64,000 nucleotides of DNA from Prevotellaceae bacterium (GTDB lineage Bacteria > Bacteroidota > Bacteroidia > Bacteroidales > Bacteroidaceae). Location: the NCBI GenBank assembly GCA_028723455.1, contig JAQYEW010000013.1:1-64000 (forward strand). Reading direction: 5' to 3'. How positions within the stretch are numbered: the stretch's first letter is position 1; every line of letters begins with the position of its first letter. Positions 8,652-19,422 of the stretch are shown piece by piece. The position numbers and the translations under genes are program-made. The notes under the pieces were generated by a model that searched no databases, had not been told where the DNA came from, and saw only the letters and a program-made list of their open reading frames with translations.

Positions 8652-9941
8652 TTAATCCACCTTAATATCGGTGTTCACATTCTTGGAACCAATCAAAGAA
8701 TACCACAAGATATAAACAGCACATGCGAGAGGCACGAAGAAACTGCTGATATAGCTACCAGTGATATCAGCCACCCAACCCTGAACGGCCATCATAATCG
8801 CAAAACCACATACCATGGTCATGAAAGCACCTGAGGCAATAGCGGTGTACTTACCCAAGCCCTCAGTAGCGAGGTTGAAGATACCACCCCACATAACGCT
8901 GGCGCAGAGACCCACCAAGAGGAAACTGAATACGCTCAAGGGTACGTTGCCCCAAATAAGCTCCATCTTCACATAATCAATGCCGGGTACAGCAATCGTA
9001 CTTGTCTCGGGAAGGAAGATTCCTACGGCAATAAGAATAATCGCCAAGCTGCTAACCGTTGTCATCATGGTCTTCGTGCTTATCTTGGCACCCAAAGAGG
9101 CACCTACGAAACGGCCAACGAGCATCAGCAGGAAGAAAACCGCACCCAACGTACCTGCATAACCGGCATCCATGCCCAAACCAGGAGTGGCTGCGTCAGT
9201 AGCGGTAGTCAGATACTGAAGGATGTATCCCGGAGGGCCCATCTCAAGGCTGCCATAAAGACCAATAGCCAAGATACCAAGGTTGAAGTGGCGGAAAGAG
9301 AATGCGCTATGCTCGTCCTTCTGATCCGTTTTCACCTCTACGGCCTGCTGAGGCTCATCAATTCTGGTAAAGAAAATAACCACAAAAGCAATAACGAAGA
9401 TAGCCAAAGCAATCATCAACGCGGGGGTTGCGTCAGAAATCGTAGCCTTCGCGGCATCGCCGATGAGGGCACCCATGATAATGTACACAGCCACAGCAGC
9501 AGAAGAGTTGAAGACACCGCCCGTTTGGATAAGCTGGTTGCCCGTGTTACCGCCGCCACCCAAGAGGTTCAGCATCGGATTGACAACCGTGTTCAGAATG
9601 CACATGCAACATCCGGAGATAAGGGCGCCAATCAGGTAGACCAAATAGCCCCCGGCACCACTTGCCCACTGGACCAGGATACCGGTAATACCTACCAACA
9701 AACCTACCAAGGCAGTTTTCTTGTAGCCAATCTTCTTCAGCATCATGCCCGCAGGAATACCCATGAGCAGATAGGCTCCGAAGTTGCCATAGTTGCCAAT
9801 CATGGCTTCAAAGTTCGTGCATCCGAACTGATTCTTAACGATTACACCCATGGGCGAACAGAGGTTCGTCACGAAGGCAATCATCGCAAAGAGGGCAATC
9901 ATAACGATGATTGCGCCCCATTGTTTTTGTTTTGCGCTCAT
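8652..9941 (-). CDS. MFS sugar transporter, FucP/GluP family (probable galactose/glucose permease)
   Basis: A 429-residue inner-membrane protein with about 12 hydrophobic segments. The opening (GAIIVMIALFAMIAFVTNL), the loop GYKKTALVGL after helix 2 and the Gly/Asn-rich segment with LLGGGGNTGNQLIQTGGVFNS fit the fucose:H+ symporter/GluP branch of the major facilitator superfamily. Its place between galM and galK makes galactose (or glucose/galactose) the likely cargo; that assignment is from context. It would import the sugar across the inner membrane for GalM and GalK. Confidence 0.9.
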   Translation of the reverse strand: MSAKQKQWGAIIVMIALFAMIAFVTNLCSPMGVIVKNQFGCTNFEAMIGNYGNFGAYLLMGIPAGMMLKKIGYKKTALVGLLVGITGILVQWASGAGGYLVYLIGALISGCCMCILNTVVNPMLNLLGGGGNTGNQLIQTGGVFNSSAAVAVYIIMGALIGDAAKATISDATPALMIALAIFVIAFVVIFFTRIDEPQQAVEVKTDQKDEHSAFSFRHFNLGILAIGLYGSLEMGPPGYILQYLTTATDAATPGLGMDAGYAGTLGAVFFLLMLVGRFVGASLGAKISTKTMMTTVSSLAIILIAVGIFLPETSTIAVPGIDYVKMELIWGNVPLSVFSFLLVGLCASVMWGGIFNLATEGLGKYTAIASGAFMTMVCGFAIMMAVQGWVADITGSYISSFFVPLACAVYILWYSLIGSKNVNTDIKVD

Positions 9942-9975
9942 TAAATTGATTTAGTTGTTTTATAAGGGTTATTGA

Positions 9976-11052
9976 TTATTTAACGCCAAACTTGTAGACA
10001 GTCTTCTGGGTATAAAGTTCTCCCGGCTTCAAAATCACCGTGGGGAAATAAGGCCGATTGGGGCTGTCGGGGAAGTGCTGTGCCTCAAAGCAAAGGCCAC
10101 TACGACGTGGGAAGGTAGCACCCTGCTGGCCCTCATAGCCCGTAGCCCAGTTATCGCTATAGAACTGCACGCCGGGTTCCGTAGTGTAAACCTCCATGGT
10201 GCGTCCGCTTATGGGTTCCAGCATTTCAGCCGCAAGGCTAAGCTCTCCGGGTTCTTTCTTGTTCAATACGAAACAATGGTCATAGCCTGCTCCGTTCTTG
10301 ATTTGGATATCATCAGCATCTATGTCCTGACCAACAGGCTTTGCAACACGGAAATCAAAGGGCGTGCCCGCTACCTTACGAATCTCACCTGTTGGGATGG
10401 ATGTCTCGTCAATGGGAATATAGAAATCCGCATTGATACGAAGCACAACATTCTCTGCAGAGGGAGTGGGATTAGCGATACCGGAGAGAGAGAAGAAGCC
10501 ATGGCTCGTCATATTCACAACGGTTTTCTTATTCGTTGTTCCACGATAATCAATAATCAGTTCATTGTCATCGGAAAGCGAATACTTGACCGTCATCTGC
10601 AACTCTCCGGGGAAACCCTCTTCATAATAAGCGAATGTATAACGCAGCACAAGCTCTTTCTCGTTTACCTGCTCAGCCTCCCATACACGGGCATGGCAGC
10701 CGGTAGGACCACCGTGGAGGTGGTTAGGTCCGTTATTGACAGCCAAACTGTACTCCTTGCCATTCATCGTAAACCGCCCCTTACAGATACGGTTGCCATA
10801 ACGACCGATAAGAGTAGAAAGGAATGGCTCAGGACTATTGATTACCCCCTGAATATTATCGTGTCCCTGAATAACGTTGGCAAAATTGCCATCTTTATCG
10901 GGTACCATAATGCTTACAAGCGCGCCACCGTAATTGGTAATATCAACCTGCATCCCATTTATGTTGCGCAGGGTGTACAAATCAGTTTCTTTACCCTGTA
11001 CAATGGCCTGAAAGTCTTCACGCTTGAGGCCAGAAAGGTTCTGTGCTTCCAT
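9976..11052 (-). CDS. galM: Aldose 1-epimerase (mutarotase)
   Basis: Interconverts alpha and beta anomers of galactose or glucose and so supplies alpha-galactose to GalK. Conserved blocks are IGRYGNRI, NNGPNHLHGG, NMTSHGFF (with the catalytic-type His) and GLCFEAQHFPDSPN (with the catalytic Glu). A longer reading frame starts at GTG 11085, but that codon lies inside the promoter -7 box at 11085-11092. The ATG at 11052 is therefore the start, giving 358 residues. First gene of the galactose operon. Confidence 0.95.
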   Translation of the reverse strand: MEAQNLSGLKREDFQAIVQGKETDLYTLRNINGMQVDITNYGGALVSIMVPDKDGNFANVIQGHDNIQGVINSPEPFLSTLIGRYGNRICKGRFTMNGKEYSLAVNNGPNHLHGGPTGCHARVWEAEQVNEKELVLRYTFAYYEEGFPGELQMTVKYSLSDDNELIIDYRGTTNKKTVVNMTSHGFFSLSGIANPTPSAENVVLRINADFYIPIDETSIPTGEIRKVAGTPFDFRVAKPVGQDIDADDIQIKNGAGYDHCFVLNKKEPGELSLAAEMLEPISGRTMEVYTTEPGVQFYSDNWATGYEGQQGATFPRRSGLCFEAQHFPDSPNRPYFPTVILKPGELYTQKTVYKFGVK

Positions 11053-11084
11053 CGTAGTAAGATTTAATGTTAGAGTTTCATCCA

Positions 11085-11116
11085 CAAATATAACTCAAAA
11101 CATTCAAATCGACAAA
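11085..11116 (-). promoter_or_regulatory. Promoter of the galM-transporter-galK operon
   Basis: TTTG (11113-11116), 20 bases, then TATATTTG (11085-11092) on the minus strand. Transcription would start near 11078, about 26 bases before the galM ATG. Confidence 0.7.
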
Positions 11117-11149
11117 ATATTTCATGGAAAATGTGTGTAAAGGAAAGCC

Positions 11150-12439
11150 TCAAAGTGAATTCAAAGCATCACTGACAACAAAGGTACTACCTCCTATATA
11201 TATCAGACCCTCCCTTGGGCATTTCTTTTGCGCCGCCTGACAGGCTTCACGTACGGTTTCATAGGTGTCCCCATGGAGACCTAAGCCCCGGGCGATGGAA
11301 GCCAACTGCCCGACAGGCATAGCACGCCGGACACTTGCTTGGGTAAAATAGTACGTAGCTTCCTTTGGCAGCAAACCCAGACTGTGCGCGACATCCTTGT
11401 CGCTCACCATTCCTATAACAATGTGCAAACGATCCTGAGGGAAATGCGAAAGTTGCTCGCTCACCAACTGGAGTCCTGCAGGATTATGGGCAATATCGCA
11501 CACAACCATAGGCTGGTCTTGTAACTGCTGCCAGCGCCCCATCAGCCCCGTAAGTGCACAAACGTTCAAGAAACCCTGCCGGATAGCATTGTCTGGAATC
11601 TGAAATCCACGCTTACGCAACTCGCTAATCGAGCAAAGAATTGTTGCCGCATTCTTAGGCTGGCACTCTCCACTCAATGCGCCCCTCAAAGAACCAAGCG
11701 ACAAAACGTCATAGTTCCAGAATCCCTCGGGAGTACGCTGGCAATGCAACAGGACATTCGTCTCGTCAGCAAAGACAACAGAGGCCTGATGTGCTTCTGC
11801 GGTACTCAGGAAAACCTCGCGCACATCCGCATGTCCGTTCGTTTCGCCGATTACCACAGGCGTTCTGTCCTTAATAACTCCCGCCTTCTCCGCAGCGATC
11901 TTGGGCAATGTGTCCCCCAAAAACTGTGTATGGTCAAAGCTGATGTTTGTAATCACACTCAGTTCGGGTAGAATGATATTCGTACAGTCCAAGCGTCCGC
12001 CCAAACCCACTTCAATCACAGCGACATCCACCTTCTGCTCCCTAAAATAGAGCAAAGCCAAGGAGGTTGTCAATTCAAAAAATGACGGATAGAGGGGTTC
12101 AAAGAAAGCACGCTCTTGCTCCACGAAGTCAATCACCCGCTGCTCGGAAATCATTTCTCCATTCACACGGATGCGCTCTCGGAAATCCAACAAGTGCGGA
12201 CTGGTATAAAGCCCTACACGATAACCCGCAGATTGCAACACTGCCGCCAAGGTATGGCAAGTAGAGCCTTTTCCATTGGTTCCGGCGACATGGATGGTTT
12301 TGTAACGCTGGTGGGGGTGTCCAAAATGCTCGTCCAAAGCCAGCGTGTTGCCCAGGCCTTCTTTATATGCACCAGCCCCAATGTTCTGAAACATTGGGGC
12401 TACATTAAACAGATATTCTGTTGCTTCCGTGTAAGTCAC
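11150..12439 (-). CDS. folC: Folylpolyglutamate synthase / dihydrofolate synthase
   Basis: A Mur-ligase-type enzyme adding glutamate to (dihydro)folate. The 429-residue product carries the ATP loop AGTNGKGST at about 52-60 and the folate motif YTSPHLLDFRERIRVNGE (about 78-95). Later blocks are VIEVGLGGRLDCTNI, ITNISFDHTQFLG and the central-domain motif VCDIAHNPAG. Its stop lies close to the galM promoter, and it follows dnaJ by 14 bases, so it is probably the end of the dnaJ transcript. It is the second folate gene in the window after fhs, but not linked to it. Confidence 0.96.
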   Translation of the reverse strand: MTYTEATEYLFNVAPMFQNIGAGAYKEGLGNTLALDEHFGHPHQRYKTIHVAGTNGKGSTCHTLAAVLQSAGYRVGLYTSPHLLDFRERIRVNGEMISEQRVIDFVEQERAFFEPLYPSFFELTTSLALLYFREQKVDVAVIEVGLGGRLDCTNIILPELSVITNISFDHTQFLGDTLPKIAAEKAGVIKDRTPVVIGETNGHADVREVFLSTAEAHQASVVFADETNVLLHCQRTPEGFWNYDVLSLGSLRGALSGECQPKNAATILCSISELRKRGFQIPDNAIRQGFLNVCALTGLMGRWQQLQDQPMVVCDIAHNPAGLQLVSEQLSHFPQDRLHIVIGMVSDKDVAHSLGLLPKEATYYFTQASVRRAMPVGQLASIARGLGLHGDTYETVREACQAAQKKCPREGLIYIGGSTFVVSDALNSL

Positions 12440-12453
12440 TTTATAAAACGTTA

Positions 12454-13614
12454 TTACCGATACTGAGCCTTGAAACGCTCTGTCAACTTCTTACGGTCGC
12501 TGTCGCTGGGCTGGAAATTCTCATTCTTCAGCAGAGACTCGACAATTTTCTTCTCGTCCTTATTTAGCGTTTCGGGAGTAAAAAGACTGATGTGTACGAT
12601 CAAGTCGCCTACACCATAACCATAACCTTGCACGGCAGGCAATCCCTTTCCACGCAGTTTAAGAACCTTACCGGCTTGTGTGCCAGCGGGTATCTTGATC
12701 TTAGCGCGACCATCCAGTGTAGGCACTTCAACCTCACCACCAAGGATAGCCGTAGGAATATCAAGCAAAAGGTTATAGATGATATTCTGATCCTGACGGA
12801 TAAAATCGGGATGCTCTTTCACCTCAATGATTACCTGAAGGTCGCCGTTCACGCCTCCACGACGTCCCGCATTACCCTTACCAGGAACATTGATGACCAT
12901 ACCTTCGTCAACACCCTTGGGGATGTTAACCTCAACTATCTCCTTCTCCTCAACGACACCTTCGCCATGACACTTTTTGCATTTATTCTTGATGACCTTG
13001 CCTTCTCCACCACACTGCTGACAAGGCTGTTGTGTCTGCATACGACCGAACATGCTCTGGACCGTGCGATAGGTTACACCACTACCACCACAAGCCGAGC
13101 AAGTTTCCTGATGCCCATCCTGACTGCCAGAACCGTTACAGTCGGGACAAGCAACATACTTACGTACATTGAACTTCTTTGTAACACCCTCGGCCACCTC
13201 GTTCAAAGTAACGCTCACCTTGATACGCAGGTCGCTGCCACGGTACACTTTTTGTCCCTGAGCGCCACCGCCACCAAAACCTCCGAAACCACTGAAACCA
13301 GCGTGTCCGCCAAAGATATCGCCAAACATGGAGAAGATGTCCTCCATATTCGAGAAACCGGCACCGCCATAACCTCCGCCTGTAGCACCACCCATACCTG
13401 CGTGGCCAAACTGGTCATAGCGCGCACGCTTCTGCTCATCACGCAAAACGTCATAAGCCTCCGCTGCCTCCTTAAATTTCTCCTCGGCCTCCTTGTTTCC
13501 CGGATTACGGTCGGGGTGGTATTTGATGGCCATTTTCTTATAGGCCTTTTTTATTTCATCCGAAGTGGCATTCTTGGCCACGCCAAGCACTTCGTAATAG
13601 TCACGCTTTTCCAT
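12454..13614 (-). CDS. dnaJ: Chaperone protein DnaJ
   Basis: Hsp40 co-chaperone that stimulates the DnaK ATPase and delivers unfolded clients. All class A parts are present in 386 residues: a J domain with HPD at about 33-35, a Gly/Phe-rich linker (about 70-120), four zinc-binding repeats ([32 protein letters not shown]), and the C-terminal client-binding domains. It lies 41 bases after grpE. dnaK is not in the window. Confidence 0.98.
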   Translation of the reverse strand: MEKRDYYEVLGVAKNATSDEIKKAYKKMAIKYHPDRNPGNKEAEEKFKEAAEAYDVLRDEQKRARYDQFGHAGMGGATGGGYGGAGFSNMEDIFSMFGDIFGGHAGFSGFGGFGGGGAQGQKVYRGSDLRIKVSVTLNEVAEGVTKKFNVRKYVACPDCNGSGSQDGHQETCSACGGSGVTYRTVQSMFGRMQTQQPCQQCGGEGKVIKNKCKKCHGEGVVEEKEIVEVNIPKGVDEGMVINVPGKGNAGRRGGVNGDLQVIIEVKEHPDFIRQDQNIIYNLLLDIPTAILGGEVEVPTLDGRAKIKIPAGTQAGKVLKLRGKGLPAVQGYGYGVGDLIVHISLFTPETLNKDEKKIVESLLKNENFQPSDSDRKKLTERFKAQYR

Positions 13615-13655
13615 TGTTCTACTTCCTTTCTTCGTTCACTTGCGAACCAGGTTCT

Positions 13656-14225
13656 TCAAACACCCACGACAACCTGAGCATGACGCAGCACCTTCTCGTT
13701 AATCATATAGCCTTTCTTGGTGCAGTCAACCACCTTGCCTTTCTGTTCTTCCGTAGGAGCAGGGAACTGGGCTACAGCCTCATGAAAGTCTGTATTAAAA
13801 TCTGCGTCGTTTGTGTCAATAGCCTCTACGCCATGGGTTTTAAGTACTCCCAAGAACTTCTTCAGAATCAGTTCCACACCTTCGCGGACAGCCTCTACAT
13901 TGGCAGAATCATCCATATGTTGCAGTGCACGCTCAAAGTCATCCACAACCGGCAACATGCTTTCCAACACCTTCTTGCCGCCGTTCAGAATCAAATCAGC
14001 CTTTTCTTTTATCTGGTTCTTCCGATAGTTGTCAAACTCAGCCTGCTTGTACAGGCGGTCTTTCTCCAACTCTGCAATTCGCTCCAGGGCTTGTGCCAAC
14101 TGTTCTTCCACGGAAGGCTCTTGCTGGGTATCTTCTTCGGTTGAAGCCGTAGCCTCTTGCTCTGCTGTTACTTCAATATCGTTCAATAAACTTTCTTCGT
14201 TCTGATTAATCTCTTTTTCTTCCAT
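13656..14225 (-). CDS. grpE: Nucleotide exchange factor GrpE
   Basis: Releases ADP from DnaK. The product is 189 residues from ATG 14225; an upstream frame start at 14264 would add 13 non-conserved residues. A Glu/Gln-rich acidic N-terminal tail precedes the long dimerising coiled coil (about 50-95). The conserved block with DNYRKNQIKEKADLILNGGKK and the C-terminal beta domain (DADFNTDFHEAV, VLRHAQVVVGV) follow. Acts with the adjacent DnaJ. I see no CIRCE-type inverted repeat upstream. Confidence 0.95.
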   Translation of the reverse strand: MEEKEINQNEESLLNDIEVTAEQEATASTEEDTQQEPSVEEQLAQALERIAELEKDRLYKQAEFDNYRKNQIKEKADLILNGGKKVLESMLPVVDDFERALQHMDDSANVEAVREGVELILKKFLGVLKTHGVEAIDTNDADFNTDFHEAVAQFPAPTEEQKGKVVDCTKKGYMINEKVLRHAQVVVGV

Positions 14226-14269
14226 CGCTTCTTTCGTTTTTAGCAAACAATTTGCAAAGACCATGCCAA

Positions 14270-15892
<1,623 letters not shown>

Positions 15893-15916
15893 TTATATCT
15901 TTATATTTCTATTTCT

Positions 15917-16399
15917 TTATTTCATACTTTCGCCCACAAACTGGAAGGGCAAAAGTGACTTAACGGAATTCACCACGTGAATACCGTCCCTACCATAGAG
16001 CAAGATGCGCATGGGGCGTTGATAACGGTCCTCCACCTCTAACATCACCTGACGGCATGCCCCACAAGGAGGGATAGGGAAACGCGTAAACACTCCCGCC
16101 TCAGTACGGGCAGCAATGGCTATGGCTGTAATATCCTGATCAGGATGCATGTGCTGTGCATGGAAAATAGCCGTACGCTCAGCACACAAACCAAGCGGAT
16201 AGGATGCGTTTTCCTGGTTGCTGCCAGACAACACCTCACCGTTCTCCAAACGCAGGGCTGCACCTACACAGAACTGGCTATAAGGGCTGTAACTATTGTC
16301 CGTTGCTTTCAGGGCAAGTTCAACCAACTCACGGTCTTGCGAATCCAGTTCGTCCATCGCGAAAACTGTTACTTCGCTCTTTATTTCGTACGTACGCAT
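15917..16399 (-). CDS. cdd: Cytidine deaminase
   Basis: Deaminates cytidine and deoxycytidine to uridine for pyrimidine salvage. The 160-residue homotetrameric type has its zinc site in CAE (C72, E74) and PCGACRQ (C112, C115). The substrate-binding block YSPYSQFCVGAAL is at about 38-50. I chose ATG 16399; the frame extends upstream to 16447, but a promoter box at 16445-16452 and the lack of conserved residues argue against that start. The ABC-F gene follows after 24 bases. Confidence 0.94.
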   Translation of the reverse strand: MRTYEIKSEVTVFAMDELDSQDRELVELALKATDNSYSPYSQFCVGAALRLENGEVLSGSNQENASYPLGLCAERTAIFHAQHMHPDQDITAIAIAARTEAGVFTRFPIPPCGACRQVMLEVEDRYQRPMRILLYGRDGIHVVNSVKSLLPFQFVGESMK

Positions 16400-16444
16400 G
16401 TGATATACCTTATTTAATTTAGCGCTTGAAAGGAAAATTCCATG

Positions 16445-16452
16445 CAAAGATA
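16445..16452 (-). promoter_or_regulatory. -7 box upstream of cdd
   Basis: TATCTTTG on the minus strand, about 46 bases before the chosen cdd start. No clear -33 partner. Confidence 0.45.
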
Positions 16453-16475
16453 CATAAGATTTCCCGATTTTTGGT

Positions 16476-16483
16476 TACTTTTG
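16476..16483 (+). promoter_or_regulatory. -7 box upstream of the glucosaminidase gene
   Basis: TACTTTTG matches TAnnTTTG and lies 19 bases before the ATG at 16503. The -33 element is not obvious. Confidence 0.35.
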
Positions 16484-16502
16484 TTCAATAAAAAATAAAA
16501 CA

Positions 16503-17507
16503 ATGAGTTACCGCAGTCTTTTCTCCTTTCTTTTGGGATATTTTTTCTTGATTCTCCCCGTCTCGGCACAAAATGCCTACACGCAGTACATCACTCAATA
16601 CAAACAACTGGCTATTGACAAGATGCAACGCCATCGCATCCCTGCCAGCATAACGTTGGCGCAAGGTCTCTTGGAAAGTGCGGCCGGGCAAAGCCGGCTT
16701 GCCCGTTTGGCCAACAACCACTTCGGAATCAAGGCATCCAGCGAATGGACAGGCCCCGTCATTCTGAATGATGATGATGCAAAGGATGAAAAGTTCCGTA
16801 AATACAATTCTGTTGAGGAGAGTTATGAAGACCACTCGAAGTTTCTTCTTCGCCCCCGATACAGCGACCTTTTCAAGTTAGACATAAAGGATTATAAGGG
16901 ATGGGCGCATACATTAAAAAGATGTGGCTATGCCACCAATCCCCAGTATGCAAATATTCTTATCAGCGTCATTGAACGATATGATTTGGCGCAATACGAC
17001 AATTACACGGGCTCCGGACGGGCGTTTTCTCGTCCTACCACTTCCCGAAAAGATGAAACAGAGAAATTCAAGGGCAGCAAACGCAAGCGGAAGCTGAATC
17101 GTTCGGAACGCCTCGAGATGGCCCAAGAAGCCAAGGATGCCGCAATTCAGAGTTTCCTCGTCGCTCACAATGTGAATCAGGTAAATGGCATCTATTGCAT
17201 TACGGCTCTCCCTGGTGATAATCTGGAATCCATCGCCCAAGGAACGGGACTGTCCAAACGCAAAATACGCAAGTACAACGACATTCCCAGAGGAGGCAAC
17301 GTTTATCCTGGTCAGACAATTTATCTCATGAAAAAAGCTGACACTAACCCTGACATGCGTGGCGTAGCCCACATCGTTCAGGGAGGCGAGAGCGTTTACG
17401 ACATCAGCCAACGCTACGGAGTGAACCTCAAGTCCATCTATCTCATGAACGGCCTGAAGGACAACTATCAGCCTCGCGTAGGCGACCGTATTGTTTTGTG
17501 GCGTTAA
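16503..17507 (+). CDS. Secreted glucosaminidase-domain protein with two LysM repeats
   Basis: A 334-residue exported peptidoglycan hydrolase. A signal peptide ends near SAQ (about 21-23). The glucosaminidase (lysozyme-like) domain at about 25-165 carries QGLLESAAGQS with the candidate catalytic Glu58 and NNHFGIK, as in FlgJ and AcmA-type enzymes. A basic linker (about 180-200) leads to two LysM domains (about 225-275 and 285-334) that bind peptidoglycan glycans. It begins a plus-strand unit with DUF4491 and a MATE gene. It would act in the periplasm on cell-wall glycan strands. Confidence 0.92.
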   Translation: MSYRSLFSFLLGYFFLILPVSAQNAYTQYITQYKQLAIDKMQRHRIPASITLAQGLLESAAGQSRLARLANNHFGIKASSEWTGPVILNDDDAKDEKFRKYNSVEESYEDHSKFLLRPRYSDLFKLDIKDYKGWAHTLKRCGYATNPQYANILISVIERYDLAQYDNYTGSGRAFSRPTTSRKDETEKFKGSKRKRKLNRSERLEMAQEAKDAAIQSFLVAHNVNQVNGIYCITALPGDNLESIAQGTGLSKRKIRKYNDIPRGGNVYPGQTIYLMKKADTNPDMRGVAHIVQGGESVYDISQRYGVNLKSIYLMNGLKDNYQPRVGDRIVLWR

Positions 17508-17522
17508 ACAAAGGGAGACACA

Positions 17523-17822
17523 ATGAACGTTACAGGCATCCTACTTGGTCTGGCCACTTTTCTTAGCATCGGCCTCTTTCATCCCATTGTAATCAAAGCG
17601 GAATACTATTTCGGAGTCCGTTGCTGGTGGGCTTTTCTGCTTTCCGGCATTGGATTCCTTGCCGCTTCGCTTTTTGTCCAGAACAACTCGTTCAGCATTT
17701 TGCTGGGCGTAGAAGCATTCAGCTGCTTCTGGAGTATCCTGGAAGTCTTTCAGCAACGGGAGCGTGTACGCAAGGGGTGGTTTCCTATGAATCCCAAGCG
17801 CAAGGCGGATTATGAGCGTTGA
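17523..17822 (+). CDS. DUF4491 family membrane protein
   Basis: A 99-residue protein with three hydrophobic segments (about 4-24, 34-52, 58-75) and a basic C-terminal tail. The pattern GLATFLSIGLFHPIVIKAEYYFG is what I know of DUF4491, a Bacteroidetes family of unknown function. It lies 15 bases after the glucosaminidase gene and overlaps the MATE gene by 11 bases, so it is probably co-translated with it. No function can be assigned. Confidence 0.85.
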   Translation: MNVTGILLGLATFLSIGLFHPIVIKAEYYFGVRCWWAFLLSGIGFLAASLFVQNNSFSILLGVEAFSCFWSILEVFQQRERVRKGWFPMNPKRKADYER

Positions 17823-19086
17823 CCGCGCAATCCTACGCCTTGCCCTGCCCTCTATTGTATCGAACATCACCGTCCCGCTTTTGGGCATGGCTGATACAGC
17901 CATCGTGGGGCACATGGGAAATGCCGCCTTCATTGCAGCCATTTCACTCGGCACCACGGCTTTCAGCATGATCTACTGGGTATTTTCCTTTCTAAGGATG
18001 AGCACCAGTGGGCTTGTTGCCCAAGCCTATGGTGCCCGGGACAAAGCGATGGCAGCAGATGTAATGCGTAGAAGTCTGGCATTAAGCATAGGAATAGCAT
18101 TCTTCCTGTTAATTTGCCAGCAACCCCTGTTCCGCGTTACTGCTTTTTTAATGCACGCTCGGACGGACGTTCTTCCCTATCTGCATACTTATTTCTTCAC
18201 AGCCATTTGGGGTGCCCCCTCCATATTGCTCAACTACAGCCTCAGCGGATGGTTTATCGGACAGCAAGACACACGCACCCCCATGTGGGCTGCGATCTTA
18301 CAAAACATCGCTAATATCCTTCTTAGCCTTTATTTTGTTTACGGCTTGCACGGAGGTATTGCAGGTGTAGCGTGGGGAACAGTGTCAGGCACCTGGACCG
18401 GAACATTGTTTATGATTTTCAGGCTTGATATTCGCCTTCTTTTAAAACCCACCGACAGAAAAGTCCGGAATCATCTGCTAAGTACGAATGTCGATATTTT
18501 TTTGCGTACGCTCTGTCTGGTGTGCGTAACAGTCTTTTTCACACGTGCCGGAAGCATGCAGGTCCAAGGCATATTAGAGGCAAACACACTTTTGATGCAG
18601 TTCTTCGTTCTTTTCAGTTTCTTTGCCGATGGCTTCGCAAATGCCGGAGAGGCTTTGGCCGGTAACTATCAAGGCGCAAACGACAAACGAGGGCTACGCA
18701 CCCTCGTTCGTCATCTGCATCGCTGGGGACTTGGCATGGCCCTGTGCTTCGTATTACTCTACACCCTCTCGGGTCCCCTTGTCTTATCATTCTTTACAAA
18801 CCAAAGCACGGTAAGAAACCTGGCCATAAACTATCTTCCCTGGCTCTGCCTGCTGCCCCTGACAAGCTACGCCGCCTTTATTTGGGACGGCATCTTCATC
18901 GGGCTTACCCGCTCCCGTCAAATGCTTTGGAGCATGTTAGCCGGCATGTTTACCTTCTTTCTGCTTTGGTTTACATTGCACCCTCTCTTGAACAACCACG
19001 CCCTATGGCTTGCTTTCGACGCCTATCTTGGAATGCGAGGATTGGCACAATGGAAGATGACACGCAGTTTTCAAGAATTGGCATAG
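17812..19086 (+). CDS. MATE family efflux transporter, DinF-like
   Basis: A 424-residue inner-membrane protein with about 12 hydrophobic segments. The opening ILRLALPSIVSNITVPLLGMADTAIVGHMG is diagnostic of the MATE/DinF branch, which exchanges H+ or Na+ for organic cations or drugs. The internal repeat begins near VDIFLRTLCLV in the second half. The substrate is unknown. The start overlaps DUF4491. It converges with the HMA gene with only eight bases between stop codons and no hairpin that I can see. Confidence 0.93.
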   Translation: MSVDRAILRLALPSIVSNITVPLLGMADTAIVGHMGNAAFIAAISLGTTAFSMIYWVFSFLRMSTSGLVAQAYGARDKAMAADVMRRSLALSIGIAFFLLICQQPLFRVTAFLMHARTDVLPYLHTYFFTAIWGAPSILLNYSLSGWFIGQQDTRTPMWAAILQNIANILLSLYFVYGLHGGIAGVAWGTVSGTWTGTLFMIFRLDIRLLLKPTDRKVRNHLLSTNVDIFLRTLCLVCVTVFFTRAGSMQVQGILEANTLLMQFFVLFSFFADGFANAGEALAGNYQGANDKRGLRTLVRHLHRWGLGMALCFVLLYTLSGPLVLSFFTNQSTVRNLAINYLPWLCLLPLTSYAAFIWDGIFIGLTRSRQMLWSMLAGMFTFFLLWFTLHPLLNNHALWLAFDAYLGMRGLAQWKMTRSFQELA

Positions 19087-19094
19087 GAGGATAG

Positions 19095-19391
19095 TTACGG
19101 TTTTTTCGCTTTGACGGTTTCCTTTGACTTAATCTCATAGCCTATTTTCCGGAAGGCTTCTTCAAAATCCTTACGAGACGTTTTCTTCCCGTCGTAGATA
19201 ACGGTTACAGTCTGCGTGGGGATGTCCGTAATGATACGCTTCGTTCCTTTTACAAAACGGATGTTCTTTTTGATTTTATTCTCACAATTAGAGCAAGTCA
19301 TCACTGGCGATGTGGTAACTCTCAGAGTGTCCGCAGCCTGCGAGGACACACTTTGCAGCACGAAGGCCACAAGTAATATTATTCCTTTCAT
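19095..19391 (-). CDS. Exported heavy-metal-associated (HMA) domain protein
   Basis: A 98-residue protein with a signal peptide (about 1-20, ending QAA) and one HMA-type ferredoxin-like domain. The metal site is MTCSNCE with C33 and C36, matching MxCxxC of copper chaperones and MerP. It would bind a soft metal such as copper or mercury in the periplasm. It is the last gene after the TonB-dependent receptor (31-base gap), which supports a role in handling a metal brought in by that receptor. The metal is not determined by the sequence. Confidence 0.88.
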   Translation of the reverse strand: MKGIILLVAFVLQSVSSQAADTLRVTTSPVMTCSNCENKIKKNIRFVKGTKRIITDIPTQTVTVIYDGKKTSRKDFEEAFRKIGYEIKSKETVKAKKP

Positions 19392-19422
19392 AGTTTACAT
19401 TGTTTTTTGGGTTCTTAATAAA

